In this document: positions 54,264-62,282 of the stretch, piece after piece
Numbering within the stretch: the stretch's first letter is position 1
Layout of the letters: the number at the start of each line of letters is the position of its first letter
Assembly: GCF_024227715.1 (NCBI RefSeq)
Contig: NZ_CP100451.1
Location: 62,001-126,000, forward strand
Length of the DNA: 64,000 nucleotides
Origin: Halomarina litorea
Lineage (GTDB): Archaea > Halobacteriota > Halobacteria > Halobacteriales > Haloarculaceae
Direction of reading: 5' to 3'
Notes under the pieces: generated by a model
Databases searched by the model: none
Told to the model about the DNA's origin: nothing
What the model saw: the letters and a program-made list of their open reading frames with translations, nothing else
Made by a program: the position numbers and the translations under genes

Positions 54264-55678
54264 ACGAGTTCACCGCCGAAGTCCTCGACGAACCCGGCTT
54301 GATGTTCGCCGACGGCGAGGAATCCATCGACCCCCGAGTCGGATTGATGAAATACGGACCAAGAACTCCATCCGGCAAATCCGAACACCAGGTAATCAAC
54401 ATCGGGTACATCGGGTCTGGCCGGTCTCTCGGCGGCCTCGAGAAACTGTTCAAGGACATGGAGCTGGCGATTACCGCCGACGAGGACAAGTCGAAGCGGT
54501 GGAAACCACCGTTCCCCGGCCTCGGCGAACGGTCGCCGCTGAACTTCACGTTCAACACGCAGAAGCGGTGGCGGCAGACGATCACTCGAGGCGAGATCCG
54601 GGACCTGAAACAGATCCGCAGCCGGAAAGATCGGTTGGAAGAAGCGGTTGAGATCATCAAGATCAACCTTGAAGTCCTGTACGCCAAGGAAACGCCGCCT
54701 GACGTCGTGTTCATCGCGATTCCAGAAGCGATGTGGGACGCATGCACTCCATCCCACCAAGACCATGCCCGGATGCAGTCAGAGACCAGCGACTTCCACA
54801 ACCGGATTAAGCTGCTAGGGATGGAAGTCGGGTTGCCGACGCAGCTGATGCAGCCGAAGACCCTCCGCGGTGAGGGCGTCCAGGACAAGTCCGAGATCGC
54901 ATGGAACATCGCGGTCGGAACACTGTACAAGGCGCAACGCGGCCATCCTTGGAAACTAACCGAGCTGGAGGACGGAACGTGCTTCGCCGGGATATCCTTC
55001 TACAAAGAGCGAGGCGGAGACCAATCCCGGACACGGACAGCTATGGCCCAAGTCTTCCTGGAGACAGGGGAGAACTTCATCCTTCGAGGCGACCCCGTCG
55101 AAGGAGAGAAGCACGGCCCAGGGAACAACCACCTCGCAGAAGACGACGCCAAGCAACTGGTAAAGAAGATTCTCAGGCACTACCGTAGCCACAAAAAGAC
55201 TGAGCCGCGACGACTGGTGCTTCACAAGCGGTCGGAGTTCTGGGAAGAGGAGCGAGAGGGCTTCATCAAAGGTGCCGGGAACATCGAGTTGATGGACTTC
55301 GTTACGGTCCGAGAGCGGCACCCAGTCCGGGCCTTGAGTTCCGGGATCTATCCGGCGCTTCGAGGCACGATGGTCTCCGCACCGAACAACGAGGAGCACT
55401 ACCTGTACACGAAGGGGTACATCCCGGCCTTGTCGACGTATCCGGCCTCGAACATCCCGGAGCCGATCGTGGTCAAGCCGGATCCAGAGGTCAGTGACTC
55501 ATCGCCACAGAAGCTGTGCCGAGAAATGCTGGCGTTCACGAAACTAGACTGGAACACTTCGGATTTCTGCACGAAGCTTCCGGTTACAATCGGAATCTCA
55601 GATGCCGTTGGGAACATTCTGGCTGAAGCTGAAGCTCAAAACACCAGTCTGGACATCCATTACTACCATTATATGTAG
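54260..55678 (+). CDS. short prokaryotic Argonaute (MID-PIWI), catalytically inactive
   Basis: The 472-residue protein has no N or PAZ domain. The MID region (about 140-235) leads to DKSEIAWNIAVGTLYKAQRG-HPWKL, the hallmark junction of MID and PIWI in prokaryotic Argonautes. In PIWI, the strand that should read GID is AGISFYK (Ser at the first catalytic Asp). A later strand RRLVLHKRSEFWEEEREG is the typical LHK segment, and the protein ends PVTIGIS...YHYM. Missing acidic residues mean it binds guide and target but does not cut; cutting would be done by the APAZ partner. Translation is coupled by ATGA. Confidence 0.88.
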   Translation: MNEFTAEVLDEPGLMFADGEESIDPRVGLMKYGPRTPSGKSEHQVINIGYIGSGRSLGGLEKLFKDMELAITADEDKSKRWKPPFPGLGERSPLNFTFNTQKRWRQTITRGEIRDLKQIRSRKDRLEEAVEIIKINLEVLYAKETPPDVVFIAIPEAMWDACTPSHQDHARMQSETSDFHNRIKLLGMEVGLPTQLMQPKTLRGEGVQDKSEIAWNIAVGTLYKAQRGHPWKLTELEDGTCFAGISFYKERGGDQSRTRTAMAQVFLETGENFILRGDPVEGEKHGPGNNHLAEDDAKQLVKKILRHYRSHKKTEPRRLVLHKRSEFWEEEREGFIKGAGNIELMDFVTVRERHPVRALSSGIYPALRGTMVSAPNNEEHYLYTKGYIPALSTYPASNIPEPIVVKPDPEVSDSSPQKLCREMLAFTKLDWNTSDFCTKLPVTIGISDAVGNILAEAEAQNTSLDIHYYHYM

Positions 55679-55735
55679 AACATCAGCTAGATTGTGCTCT
55701 AGTTGACTGGAGTACCGATGCCATCCGTTTCTATC

Positions 55736-55778
55736 GGCCCCTCAATGGGTGAGGGGCCCGCTGTACTGGCGGGTCCCT
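55736..55778. promoter_or_regulatory. two overlapping, mutually exclusive hairpins before the TFB gene
   Basis: Hairpin 1: GGCCCCTCA (55736-55744) pairs perfectly with TGAGGGGCC (55750-55758). Hairpin 2: AGGGGCCCGC (55752-55761) pairs with GCGGGTCCCT (55769-55778) with one G-T wobble. They share 55752-55758, so only one can form. They lie between the Argonaute stop and the TFB start, 17 bp before the latter; terminator or attenuator-like control is possible. Confidence 0.5.
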
Positions 55779-55794
55779 GAATACGGTGAGAACG

Positions 55795-56721
55795 ATGGCA
55801 ACCAGAGACATCTACGAAACTGGCTTCGACGAGGACGTCCGAGTTGAGTCAAGCGCGAACCAATGTCCCGAATGCGACGGCCGGGTCACCACGAGCGCGG
55901 TCGAAACGGTCTGTGAGGACTGTGGGCTAATCATCGACGAACAGCCAATCGACCACGGCCCCGAGTGGCGTGCCTACGACCAAGAGGAGTGCGAACGCAC
56001 GGGTGCCCCACTCACGGCAGCACGCCACGACCGGGGCCTGTCGACGGAGATCGGCCGGAACGTCGACGCGAGTGGCAGTGACCTCTCGGGGCGAAAGCGA
56101 CGACAGCTGGGTCGACTTCGACGGGAGCACCGACGCGGGAAGTTCCGGTCGACCGCCGAGCGGAATCTCGCACACGGACTGGGTGAGGTTCGACGCATCG
56201 CCGGGGCACTCGGCCTCGCCAAAACGATTCGCGACCAGGCGTGCCAACTCTTCCGGAGCGCGCAGTCAGAGGGACTGCTACCCGGGCGGTCAATCGAGGC
56301 GATGGCCGCGGCGAGTGTCCACGGCGCCTGTCGGTGCAACGGCTGTTCGCGAACACTCGACGACGTCGTGATTCCTGCGCGAGTCGACGAGACGAGCGTG
56401 CGCAGCGCCTACAAGACGCTCAACCGAGAACTCGGTCTTCCGGCGAAGCCCGTGACCCCGAGCGCGTTCGTTCCCCGACTCGCGTCAGCACTCGACGTTT
56501 CGAACGAGGTGCGACACCAGGCGCGACGGCTCGCAGAACAGGTGGAGTCGGCGGGCGTAGTGACGGGCGCCAGTCCCTCCGGCGTCGCTGCGGCCTGTCT
56601 CTACGACGCGCTCCGTGACCACGAACGAGGCGTGACGCAGGCAGCGGTCGCCGAGGCTGCGAACGTCACGGCGGTCACGGTACGAATCCACTGGAAGACG
56701 CTCCAGGAAGTCGCCCACTGA
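55795..56721 (+). CDS. tfb: transcription initiation factor TFB
   Basis: The protein has 308 residues from the ATG at 55795; three codons upstream is a GTG-type alternative. The N-terminal zinc ribbon has CPEC and CEDC. The B-reader region follows (EWRAYDQEE, GAPLTAARHDRGLSTEIG). Two cyclin repeats cover about 120-305. Haloarchaea have many TFB paralogues that steer RNA polymerase to gene subsets. The second repeat ends in a helix-turn-helix (TQAAVAEAANVTAVTVRIHW) that binds the BRE. A TFB beside a defence system and in an island is likely an accessory paralogue. Confidence 0.93.
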   Translation: MATRDIYETGFDEDVRVESSANQCPECDGRVTTSAVETVCEDCGLIIDEQPIDHGPEWRAYDQEECERTGAPLTAARHDRGLSTEIGRNVDASGSDLSGRKRRQLGRLRREHRRGKFRSTAERNLAHGLGEVRRIAGALGLAKTIRDQACQLFRSAQSEGLLPGRSIEAMAAASVHGACRCNGCSRTLDDVVIPARVDETSVRSAYKTLNRELGLPAKPVTPSAFVPRLASALDVSNEVRHQARRLAEQVESAGVVTGASPSGVAAACLYDALRDHERGVTQAAVAEAANVTAVTVRIHWKTLQEVAH

Positions 56722-56816
56722 CCTGCTCAATTAGAGACGGTGCACTCAGTATCAGGGGTGGGAGGGAGGCGAGCGTTTATCCGTGAAGCTAGGACCAAGG
56801 CGTCGTAGAGTAGCCA

Positions 56817-57704
56817 ATGACCGGACGTCACTATGACTTCGAGGAGTTCGCACCGCTGGGTGAAGTGACCGATTGTTCTGATACTGACCGTCCCACGAAA
56901 CGTGGTCGGCAGTCGAGTCGGTCGGCTGCTACTCGTGCGCCCACCGACTATCCAGCGAACATGAGCGATGCAGCGCCCGAGTGTCGGTCGTGTGGCGCGT
57001 CAGTTCCGTCGGGTCAGACGAAATGCCGGTTCTGTCTGTCGAACCACATCGATCCATCGAACAGTCGAGCCTCGTCAACGACGGAGTGGAGGCTACTCCA
57101 CGCCGTTCACTTCCTCGTCGAAGCGTCATCGGCCGACAGCGCACTCGCGAAGGGGGCGGCTGCAGCGGAACTCCTTGCCGATGGAGACGCAGATGCCGTA
57201 GTTGGTGACTGCCGACTCGTCGACGCGTTCGACGAACCGCCAGCACTACAACTAACCGACCAGTGGCCCGCCCTCCCCGCAGCAGTTCGCGTGAGGACAG
57301 CACTCGGTGAGCGCGTCCTCGACCATGCTTGTGACCGGACGGTATGGCGTGATTCTGCTCACTCGAGCGCCGCCCGCTCCCACGCGACGTATCTCTACGA
57401 TGAGGGTGGCAGACCGATTCGTGACAAGCGTCGACTCGACGATCGTCTCGAGGAGGCGAGCGACGACTGGCTCGTGCCCGCGATCGCGCTTCAGCGAGAT
57501 GCTGAGGACGTGAACGACCAGCCCAGTGATTACCAGTCGCTGGTGACACGGACGCTCGACTGTCGGGAGTGCGCACGGTCAACCGACCACCGATTCTGCA
57601 GTATCGAGGAGCTCCCGAACGAGCACTGGAGTGGCCAGCCAGTCTGGGGATGTCAGCGATGCGGGACGCACCGTTACGGCCCACATCCAAGCGACGAGCG
57701 GTAG
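56817..57704 (+). CDS. zinc-ribbon protein of a haloarchaeal family, unknown function
   Basis: The 295-residue protein has a Ser/Arg-rich N-terminus, a zinc ribbon CRSCGAS...CRFC at about 57-73, and an Ala-rich helical part (about 90-150). A region with YLYDEGGRPIRDKRRLDDRL then EASDDWLVPA lies at about 195-225, and a second zinc motif CRECARS...CQRCGTHRYG is at the C-terminus. The DEGG...WLVPA segment recurs in the protein at 61760-62251 (YDEHGNGIR...CWIVPA), so the two share a domain. Function unknown; two zinc knuckles suggest nucleic-acid binding. Confidence 0.75.
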   Translation: MTGRHYDFEEFAPLGEVTDCSDTDRPTKRGRQSSRSAATRAPTDYPANMSDAAPECRSCGASVPSGQTKCRFCLSNHIDPSNSRASSTTEWRLLHAVHFLVEASSADSALAKGAAAAELLADGDADAVVGDCRLVDAFDEPPALQLTDQWPALPAAVRVRTALGERVLDHACDRTVWRDSAHSSAARSHATYLYDEGGRPIRDKRRLDDRLEEASDDWLVPAIALQRDAEDVNDQPSDYQSLVTRTLDCRECARSTDHRFCSIEELPNEHWSGQPVWGCQRCGTHRYGPHPSDER

Positions 57705-57780
57705 CGAGCCGTGGGTGGTCATCGTGTCTAACAAGGTGTTATATGGACGTAGTCGCTACAGGCGCGTATCTGGCGCTGTT

Positions 57781-58008
57781 ATGTCTCGCAATCCACCGAC
57801 GCCACTCGGCCCGACCGCTTCGGAGGCCCTCGAAGAACTCAGCGACCCCCTCGAAGATAACGATGGCCTGACGCTAGACGAAGCGACGCAGATACTCGCT
57901 GACGGCGACCTCGATGCTGTCGGAGCACAGGATACGATCGAGCAGCTCCGACTGCGCGGCTACATCTATGAGGTTGAGGGGCAACTCTTCTTGACACCGA
58001 CGCGGTGA
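57781..58008 (+). CDS. small winged-helix-like protein
   Basis: The protein has 75 residues from the ATG at 57781. The pattern LTLDEATQILADGDLDAVGA, DTIEQLRLRGYIYEVEGQLFL looks like a helix-turn-helix followed by a wing. The same C-terminal 20 residues recur, with a stop codon inside, in the relic at 60772-60843. It may be an adaptor or DNA-binding protein. The preceding frame extends upstream without protein-like content. Confidence 0.6.
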   Translation: MSRNPPTPLGPTASEALEELSDPLEDNDGLTLDEATQILADGDLDAVGAQDTIEQLRLRGYIYEVEGQLFLTPTR

Positions 58009-58016
58009 GCCGCCTC

Positions 58017-58099
58017 CGGTGCTTCTGTAAGGAGCCTCGTCGCAGAGCGCTTCGTGACGTGGGTGAGCGCTTCAACCCGTTTACGGTGCTTCTGTAAGC
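58017..58099 (+). repeat. 15-bp direct repeat CGGTGCTTCTGTAAG, two copies
   Basis: Exact copies lie at 58017-58031 and 58085-58099, 68 bp apart, directly after the small winged-helix gene. Between them GCGCTTC also occurs twice. They may be the scar of an insertion and excision, or binding sites. The region 58009-58223 has no supported gene. Confidence 0.5.
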
Positions 58100-58223
58100 C
58101 TGATTCATAGTTGTGGATTAGTGGTCCACTCGTCAGTTCTGCTGGTAGGCGCCGTCTGCGTGTCTTTCAGTCATCGGTGGTTCCCACACAGTAGTTCTCC
58201 GTCTGTTTGTTCCCATACCGGTG

Positions 58224-58463
58224 TTACTCGGTGGTGCCGCCGAGCAGTCGGTCGCGTTCGGCCTTCGGAACCATCGTCCGTTCCTCTCCGCACATTTCGC
58301 ATTTCCGGGTTATCACGCGTCGGATGTCGCCGACGACGGCTGTTTCGAACGTAAACCACTCGTGGTCAGGAAATTCGTTATCGCCGGGGCATTTCGCATT
58401 GTTCGGTATCCCCTCGTGTTCGGAGGGGTCGAGCGTCAGCGGTCGGTTGGGGTACTTCGCCAT
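58224..58463 (-). CDS. small zinc-binding protein
   Basis: The 79-residue protein has Cys in NAKCPGDNEFPDHEWF, then CEMCGEER near the C-terminus, so Cys/His/Cys-x2-Cys ligands for one zinc are available. It has the look of a small viral or plasmid zinc finger. It stands alone; the flanking intervals of about 137-215 bp show no other gene. Confidence 0.6.
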   Translation of the reverse strand: MAKYPNRPLTLDPSEHEGIPNNAKCPGDNEFPDHEWFTFETAVVGDIRRVITRKCEMCGEERTMVPKAERDRLLGGTTE

Positions 58464-58600
58464 ACCCGTCGTACCGTCGGGGTATCGATATGTCTTTCCG
58501 ACGATTCCATTCGGGTTAATGGAACTCGCGTTCTGTTCGCGCGCTGTGCGTCACTACATATTGATGAAACTGTCATCCCCAAGTACTCCGAGCGTCAGGT

Positions 58601-58915
58601 ATGTGGATCGAATCTATCCCATATGCACAGCATCTGGATGTCTTCGGATTGATCGTAATCGGTCTGCTCGTTGAGAGGCACTACATCAGTCGCCCATCGA
58701 TCTTCGCGAACACAATCGCGCTCAACGTCCACTTCTATCAAAATCCGATCTTTGAGCCGCTACTCGTCTGGTATGCAAATATTGGACTCGTGTTCGGGGC
58801 GATCGCTATGTTGACATACCTAATGGATGAGCGGCTCCCATCCTCCTACTACGAGCTCGCAATGCTGGTCTACTCATCAATTCCTGCTGCCCTAGTCATA
58901 TTCTTGACGCTATAA
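58601..58915 (+). CDS. small membrane protein
   Basis: The 104-residue protein has three hydrophobic segments (about 12-28, 55-75 and 82-103). It has an AT-richer codon use than its neighbours. It starts at ATG 58601. No motif recognised. Convergent with the next small gene. Confidence 0.55.
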   Translation: MWIESIPYAQHLDVFGLIVIGLLVERHYISRPSIFANTIALNVHFYQNPIFEPLLVWYANIGLVFGAIAMLTYLMDERLPSSYYELAMLVYSSIPAALVIFLTL

Positions 58916-59116
58916 TGCGTCTGTGGGGCATTGCTCTCTCACGGAGCGATAACTACCCATACTGCCGCTAACCCTCCGTAGACGAATAGTAAGACGATAG
59001 CGAGGGCGATAATTGCGATGACGGCAGTTCGATAGTCGGTTTGCGCGCGGTATGGTAGTAGATATTAAGGGTTCGATTGCGAGATATTATCTTCTCAAGC
59101 TAATATTGTTGCCATC

Positions 59117-59374
59117 TCACTCTGCGAGTTTGTACCGCCCGTCGACCTCGACGAGCAGCCCCTCCTCGACGGCCGTCACGATCGCATCGCGGACCTCCGC
59201 CGGTGAGACGACCGTCTGTGACGGCCCGGGGTCGCTGCGGTCTACACGGATGAGCGTCTGGACGATGACGTGTTCGGCGACGGTCTCGGGTTGGTTTGGG
59301 GTACTATTGGCGGCGACGACGCCGGCGACGCGTTGGGGGAGCGCCTCGCCCTCACCGGGAGCGATGGTAGGCAT
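59117..59374 (-). CDS. small hypothetical protein
   Basis: The 85-residue acidic protein's C-terminal half (VSPAEVRDAIVTAVEEGLLVEVDGRYKLAE) reads like the end of a winged helix, with two helices and a short hairpin. The preceding part is less regular. The start is ATG 59374. The 297 bp to its right (59375-59671) hold only AT-rich promoter-like sequence for the small peptide gene at 59672. Confidence 0.55.
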   Translation of the reverse strand: MPTIAPGEGEALPQRVAGVVAANSTPNQPETVAEHVIVQTLIRVDRSDPGPSQTVVSPAEVRDAIVTAVEEGLLVEVDGRYKLAE

Positions 59375-59671
59375 GTCTCATTGATACTACCCTAGTGGCA
59401 AAGGTCTGCCCACTGCGAGAGTTCCACGAACAACAATACTGATAGACGAAACAACTATTGAGTGGTGATTGCTGCTGCTGTATGGGGAAAGACCCGCGTG
59501 ACACTACAATTGGCCCCTGCTGGCTTCTCGATTCCACACTTCCCGCGACAGATTCTTCCCGGTTAGTCGCCTCACCCAGCCCGGTACCAAGATAAGATTA
59601 CTATTCCGTTCCTAGTGGAGTACCGGGTTTATCACGAATGACATTATACAGCGTATAACGGAGGTGAGAAT

Positions 59672-59824
59672 ATGGACACCAGAACAGCACAGACCCGAAC
59701 GGAAATCGACTTTCTGCCGCCTTTTGGGCAGCCGGAAGTCGTCACGACGGGCGATCGTGCCGTTGATGTCGCATTGGGAGCTGCGGCAATCGGAGGTGCC
59801 GTCGTGTTGCTATCAGACGACTGA
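59672..59824 (+). CDS. 50-residue membrane peptide with strong ribosome-binding site
   Basis: A near-ideal Shine-Dalgarno sequence GGAGGTGA (59661-59668) ends three bases before the ATG, unusual in this largely leaderless genome and good evidence for translation. The peptide begins MDTRTAQTRTEIDFLPPFGQ and ends with a single hydrophobic helix (DVALGAAAIGGAVVLL). No family known. Confidence 0.6.
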   Translation: MDTRTAQTRTEIDFLPPFGQPEVVTTGDRAVDVALGAAAIGGAVVLLSDD

Positions 59825-60014
59825 CCTGCACCTGTAGGGTCAGTAGAATCCAACTTTTCGCCGATAACCAAAAAGGTGGCACTCTGAGTAAGTGGGTGTT
59901 CGGATCCTATTGGGCTATCAATGCATCATCTGCGTTGAGTAGTGTCTGACGCGCGTCGTTCGGTGAGATGACATTACCGAAACATCTAGATAGGTGGCAG
60001 TGCAAGATGGTTCC

Positions 60015-60227
60015 ATGAGCGCCATTGAATCGCCACCACACATAGTCGACCAGGATGTATCTCTGAACATCGATATTCCGGAAGTCCGTGAATACGAGTC
60101 GGAAGCCGATGCTGACCTTGACCGAGAGCTCCTGGATACAATCGAAGCGGCACGTAAGGCTGGCAACGACTACCTCGCGAAACTGCTGACGTTCGAGCTG
60201 GGTTCGCACTACTGGGAAAATCGATAG
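60015..60227 (+). CDS. small acidic hypothetical protein
   Basis: The protein has 70 residues from the ATG at 60015; an in-frame ATG-less extension reaches 59994. It is acidic, with a C-terminal helical part (ELLDTIEAARKAGNDYLAKLL). It lies 70 bp upstream of the next small gene on the same strand. Not recognised. Confidence 0.6.
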   Translation: MSAIESPPHIVDQDVSLNIDIPEVREYESEADADLDRELLDTIEAARKAGNDYLAKLLTFELGSHYWENR

Positions 60228-60297
60228 CCCAGACGCCCTTTCGGACATGTCGTTTACTCACTAGATGTTTATATGCTGGTAGTTCATCGAACGTCGT

Positions 60298-60648
60298 ATG
60301 GACGACGATAAAGCCCGCGAACGCGTGCTTGAAATCCTCCAAAATCGTGTCGGCAAGGACAACGCAATCACTTCCCGCGAGATCAACGAAGAGATTCAAG
60401 CCGATAATATTGGCTCGTTTCCCAGTACTCGGGCAATCATCACGGACATCATCAAAGAGGAGCGGGTGCCAATTCTCGCAAACACGAACGGCTACTACGT
60501 TGCCGAAACCGAAGGCGAGATTGAAGAGTACCTCGAAACACTCGAAAACCGTGTGATGGGAATCACTGAGCGCCGGTACGCAGTCAAGCGCGCTGCCAAG
60601 CTCTGGGAAGACGATATTGAAGGCAACGACGATTCTGACGTGCTCTGA
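60298..60648 (+). CDS. small winged-helix-type protein common in haloarchaea
   Basis: The protein has 116 residues from the ATG at 60298; a TATA-like TTTATATG lies about 25-30 nt upstream. The sequence AITSREINEEIQADNIGSFP ... RAIITDIIKEERVPILANTNGYYVAE is a typical winged helix that primes or modulates binding. The C-terminus is a charged helix (ERRYAVKRAAKLWEDD). Related small proteins are frequent on haloarchaeal plasmids and viruses. Confidence 0.72.
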   Translation: MDDDKARERVLEILQNRVGKDNAITSREINEEIQADNIGSFPSTRAIITDIIKEERVPILANTNGYYVAETEGEIEEYLETLENRVMGITERRYAVKRAAKLWEDDIEGNDDSDVL

Positions 60649-60771
60649 CGATAGGGGGTTACAAGCGCCGAATACTCGTTCTATCGTCAGTTGTTACAGT
60701 AGGACCGTAGATAAGGTAAGCCAGAGTGCAAACGGCCCGCTCGGTTACTCAAGTGCCATTACAGCAAAATC

Positions 60772-60843
60772 ATCGAATAGCTCCGACTGAAAGGCTATCT
60801 CTATCAGGTCGACGATCAGCTGTTCCTCACCCCGAACAACTAG
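60772..60843 (+). pseudogene. relic of the small winged-helix gene with an internal TAG
   Basis: The frame reads Ile-Glu-TAG-LRLKGYLYQVDDQLFLTP and ends in TAG. It aligns with DTIEQLRLRGYIYEVEGQLFLTP at the end of the gene at 57781-58008. The internal TAG (60778-60780) replaces the CAG for Gln. Upstream the homology disappears, so this is a truncated duplicate. Confidence 0.6.
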
Positions 60844-60903
60844 TGCTATACTAGCCGCGGTGCCATCCCAAACGGTATCCGTCAGACACTGTGACGTACC
60901 CGC

Positions 60904-61155
60904 ATGGATGGTGGGGACATCCGAGAGCATGCAGCCGAGCTCGTCGAACGCGAGACGGCGACAGTGATCGAATCGACGCGCATCGCCGAGCAGCTGACGA
61001 CCAGCGAGGGGAGCGCACTCGTCATCGCTGTCGAAACCGCCGACGAGACCTACTGGGTCGTCGACGACGGACACGGCACTGCGTGCTATCCCGCCGCCAG
61101 CCGCGACTCAGCCGATGCCGTCCTGACCGACCACATGACCATCCAGTCGTGGTGA
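60904..61155 (+). CDS. small acidic hypothetical protein
   Basis: The protein has 83 residues from the ATG at 60904. It reads as one alpha/beta domain (REHAAELVERETATVIESTR, ALVIAVETADETYWVVDDGH, DAVLTDHMTIQSW). I recognise no motif; similar short acidic proteins are abundant in haloarchaeal islands. It stands between the winged-helix relic and the non-coding stretch with dyad copy 2. Confidence 0.62.
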   Translation: MDGGDIREHAAELVERETATVIESTRIAEQLTTSEGSALVIAVETADETYWVVDDGHGTACYPAASRDSADAVLTDHMTIQSW

Positions 61156-61759
61156 ACGGCGTGCTTGTGACCTGAGCGGTCTACGCCGACGGATCTGCTG
61201 AGCTCGTCCTTCTCGACGATGATGAACCCACGTCGAGTAACGAGCGTTCCGGTTCGGATAGTGAATGGGGGCAGGCTCTAGCGGTCACTCTCGGGACCAC
61301 GCATGGCGATCGGGCGCTGATCGGCCAATAGACCGACAGTCAGCACTATCGGAATTCCCAGTGCGGGGCTGTCAGAGGCACCGTCGTCTGTCGATTCTCC
61401 CCGCTTTTCACCGCGTCTGAACCGATAATGTAGACGGACATGCCGCCCCGACCACGCCGTGGTGTCGAATGGCCACTGGCATGATGGAGATGAACTCATT
61501 GCCACGGCCGAGAGTGATAGCGACGTCTCGACACAGTATGGACGTCACCGATCTGATTAACCAACAAGAGCGGGGCCTGGTTCCAAACTGTTGGTTAAGA
61601 GATTGATAGGCATGAGGCGCTCTTGAGACGTATCGGACTAGGTAGTCGATCAGTCGAATGCCGGTGTGGAGTCACTTCCTGTCTGTCCGCGCCGGCGATG
61701 AGCGCCGGCGCAGTGGGCAAAGCGACGTCCGCTGGTCGCCGGCAGTGAGTTGAGTTCCA
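61156..61759. other. mostly non-coding stretch with gene debris
   Basis: These 604 bp contain copy 2 of the 42-bp dyad (61557-61598). A short frame without a start codon at about 61168-61332 (AVYADGSAELVLLDDDEP) looks like debris of an acidic protein. A 75-residue minus-strand frame at 61278-61505 has a hydrophobic stretch (ALGIPIVLTVGLLA) but weak overall support. No complete gene is called. Confidence 0.45.
61557..61598. repeat. 42-bp dyad, copy 2
   Basis: TTAACCAACA at 61557-61566 and TGTTGGTTAA at 61589-61598, again with exactly 22 bp between. The spacer is unrelated to copy 1. It lies 161 bp upstream of the gene at 61760, which has copy 3 on its other side. Confidence 0.8.
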
Positions 61760-62251
61760 ATGCATATGGTCATCTACGCACTGGTAGCAGCATCGACAGA
61801 AGACGACGCACTGGCCGCTGGAACGACGGTCTTCGATGGGCTGGTCGGCGGTGGCGTACACACGAAAGCAGTTTTCGACTACTACGTGACCTTCGACGAG
61901 GAAGGGACGACCGTTGCTGGGCAAACACGCTGGGGTGACCTGCCGGTGGCAGCTCCCGTCGACTCCGAGGATGGACAGGCACTTCTCGAGCGTGGCTGGA
62001 CGGCGACTGAAAAGGCGTTCCAGCGCCATCTCGAGCGAGCGAAGGAGGCACTCGAGGAGTACGATGATGAGGCGATCATGCGCGACCAAGACCTCGTCCG
62101 CCATACGTTCCATCAACTCGGTGCCTATCGAGGGTCGTCGATTGCACTGTACGACGAACATGGCAACGGGATTCGCCACCGTGAACAACTCGATCGCCGT
62201 CTTGAGGCGAGTGGAGAATGCTGGATTGTCCCTGCCGACGTTCATTACTAA
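61760..62251 (+). CDS. hypothetical protein flanked by two dyad copies
   Basis: The 163-residue protein's N-terminal beta-alpha part (MVIYALVAASTEDDALAAGT) and a middle helix (AFQRHLERAKEALEEYDDEA) lead to a C-terminal segment YDEHGNGIRHREQLDRRLEA, CWIVPADVHY. That segment is shared with the zinc-ribbon protein at 56817-57704. The alternative start is the ATG two codons later. The gene plus both dyads spans 768 bp and could be a mobile cassette. Function unknown. Confidence 0.7.
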   Translation: MHMVIYALVAASTEDDALAAGTTVFDGLVGGGVHTKAVFDYYVTFDEEGTTVAGQTRWGDLPVAAPVDSEDGQALLERGWTATEKAFQRHLERAKEALEEYDDEAIMRDQDLVRHTFHQLGAYRGSSIALYDEHGNGIRHREQLDRRLEASGECWIVPADVHY

Positions 62252-62282
62252 TCCGGGGACCGGCTCGGATCGTCTATACGTC

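Noticed and set aside
58916-59060. Hydrophobic minus-strand frame (AVIAIIALAIVLLFVYGGLA)
   Set aside because: An in-frame stop lies just upstream and no ATG, GTG or TTG is available before the hydrophobic part.
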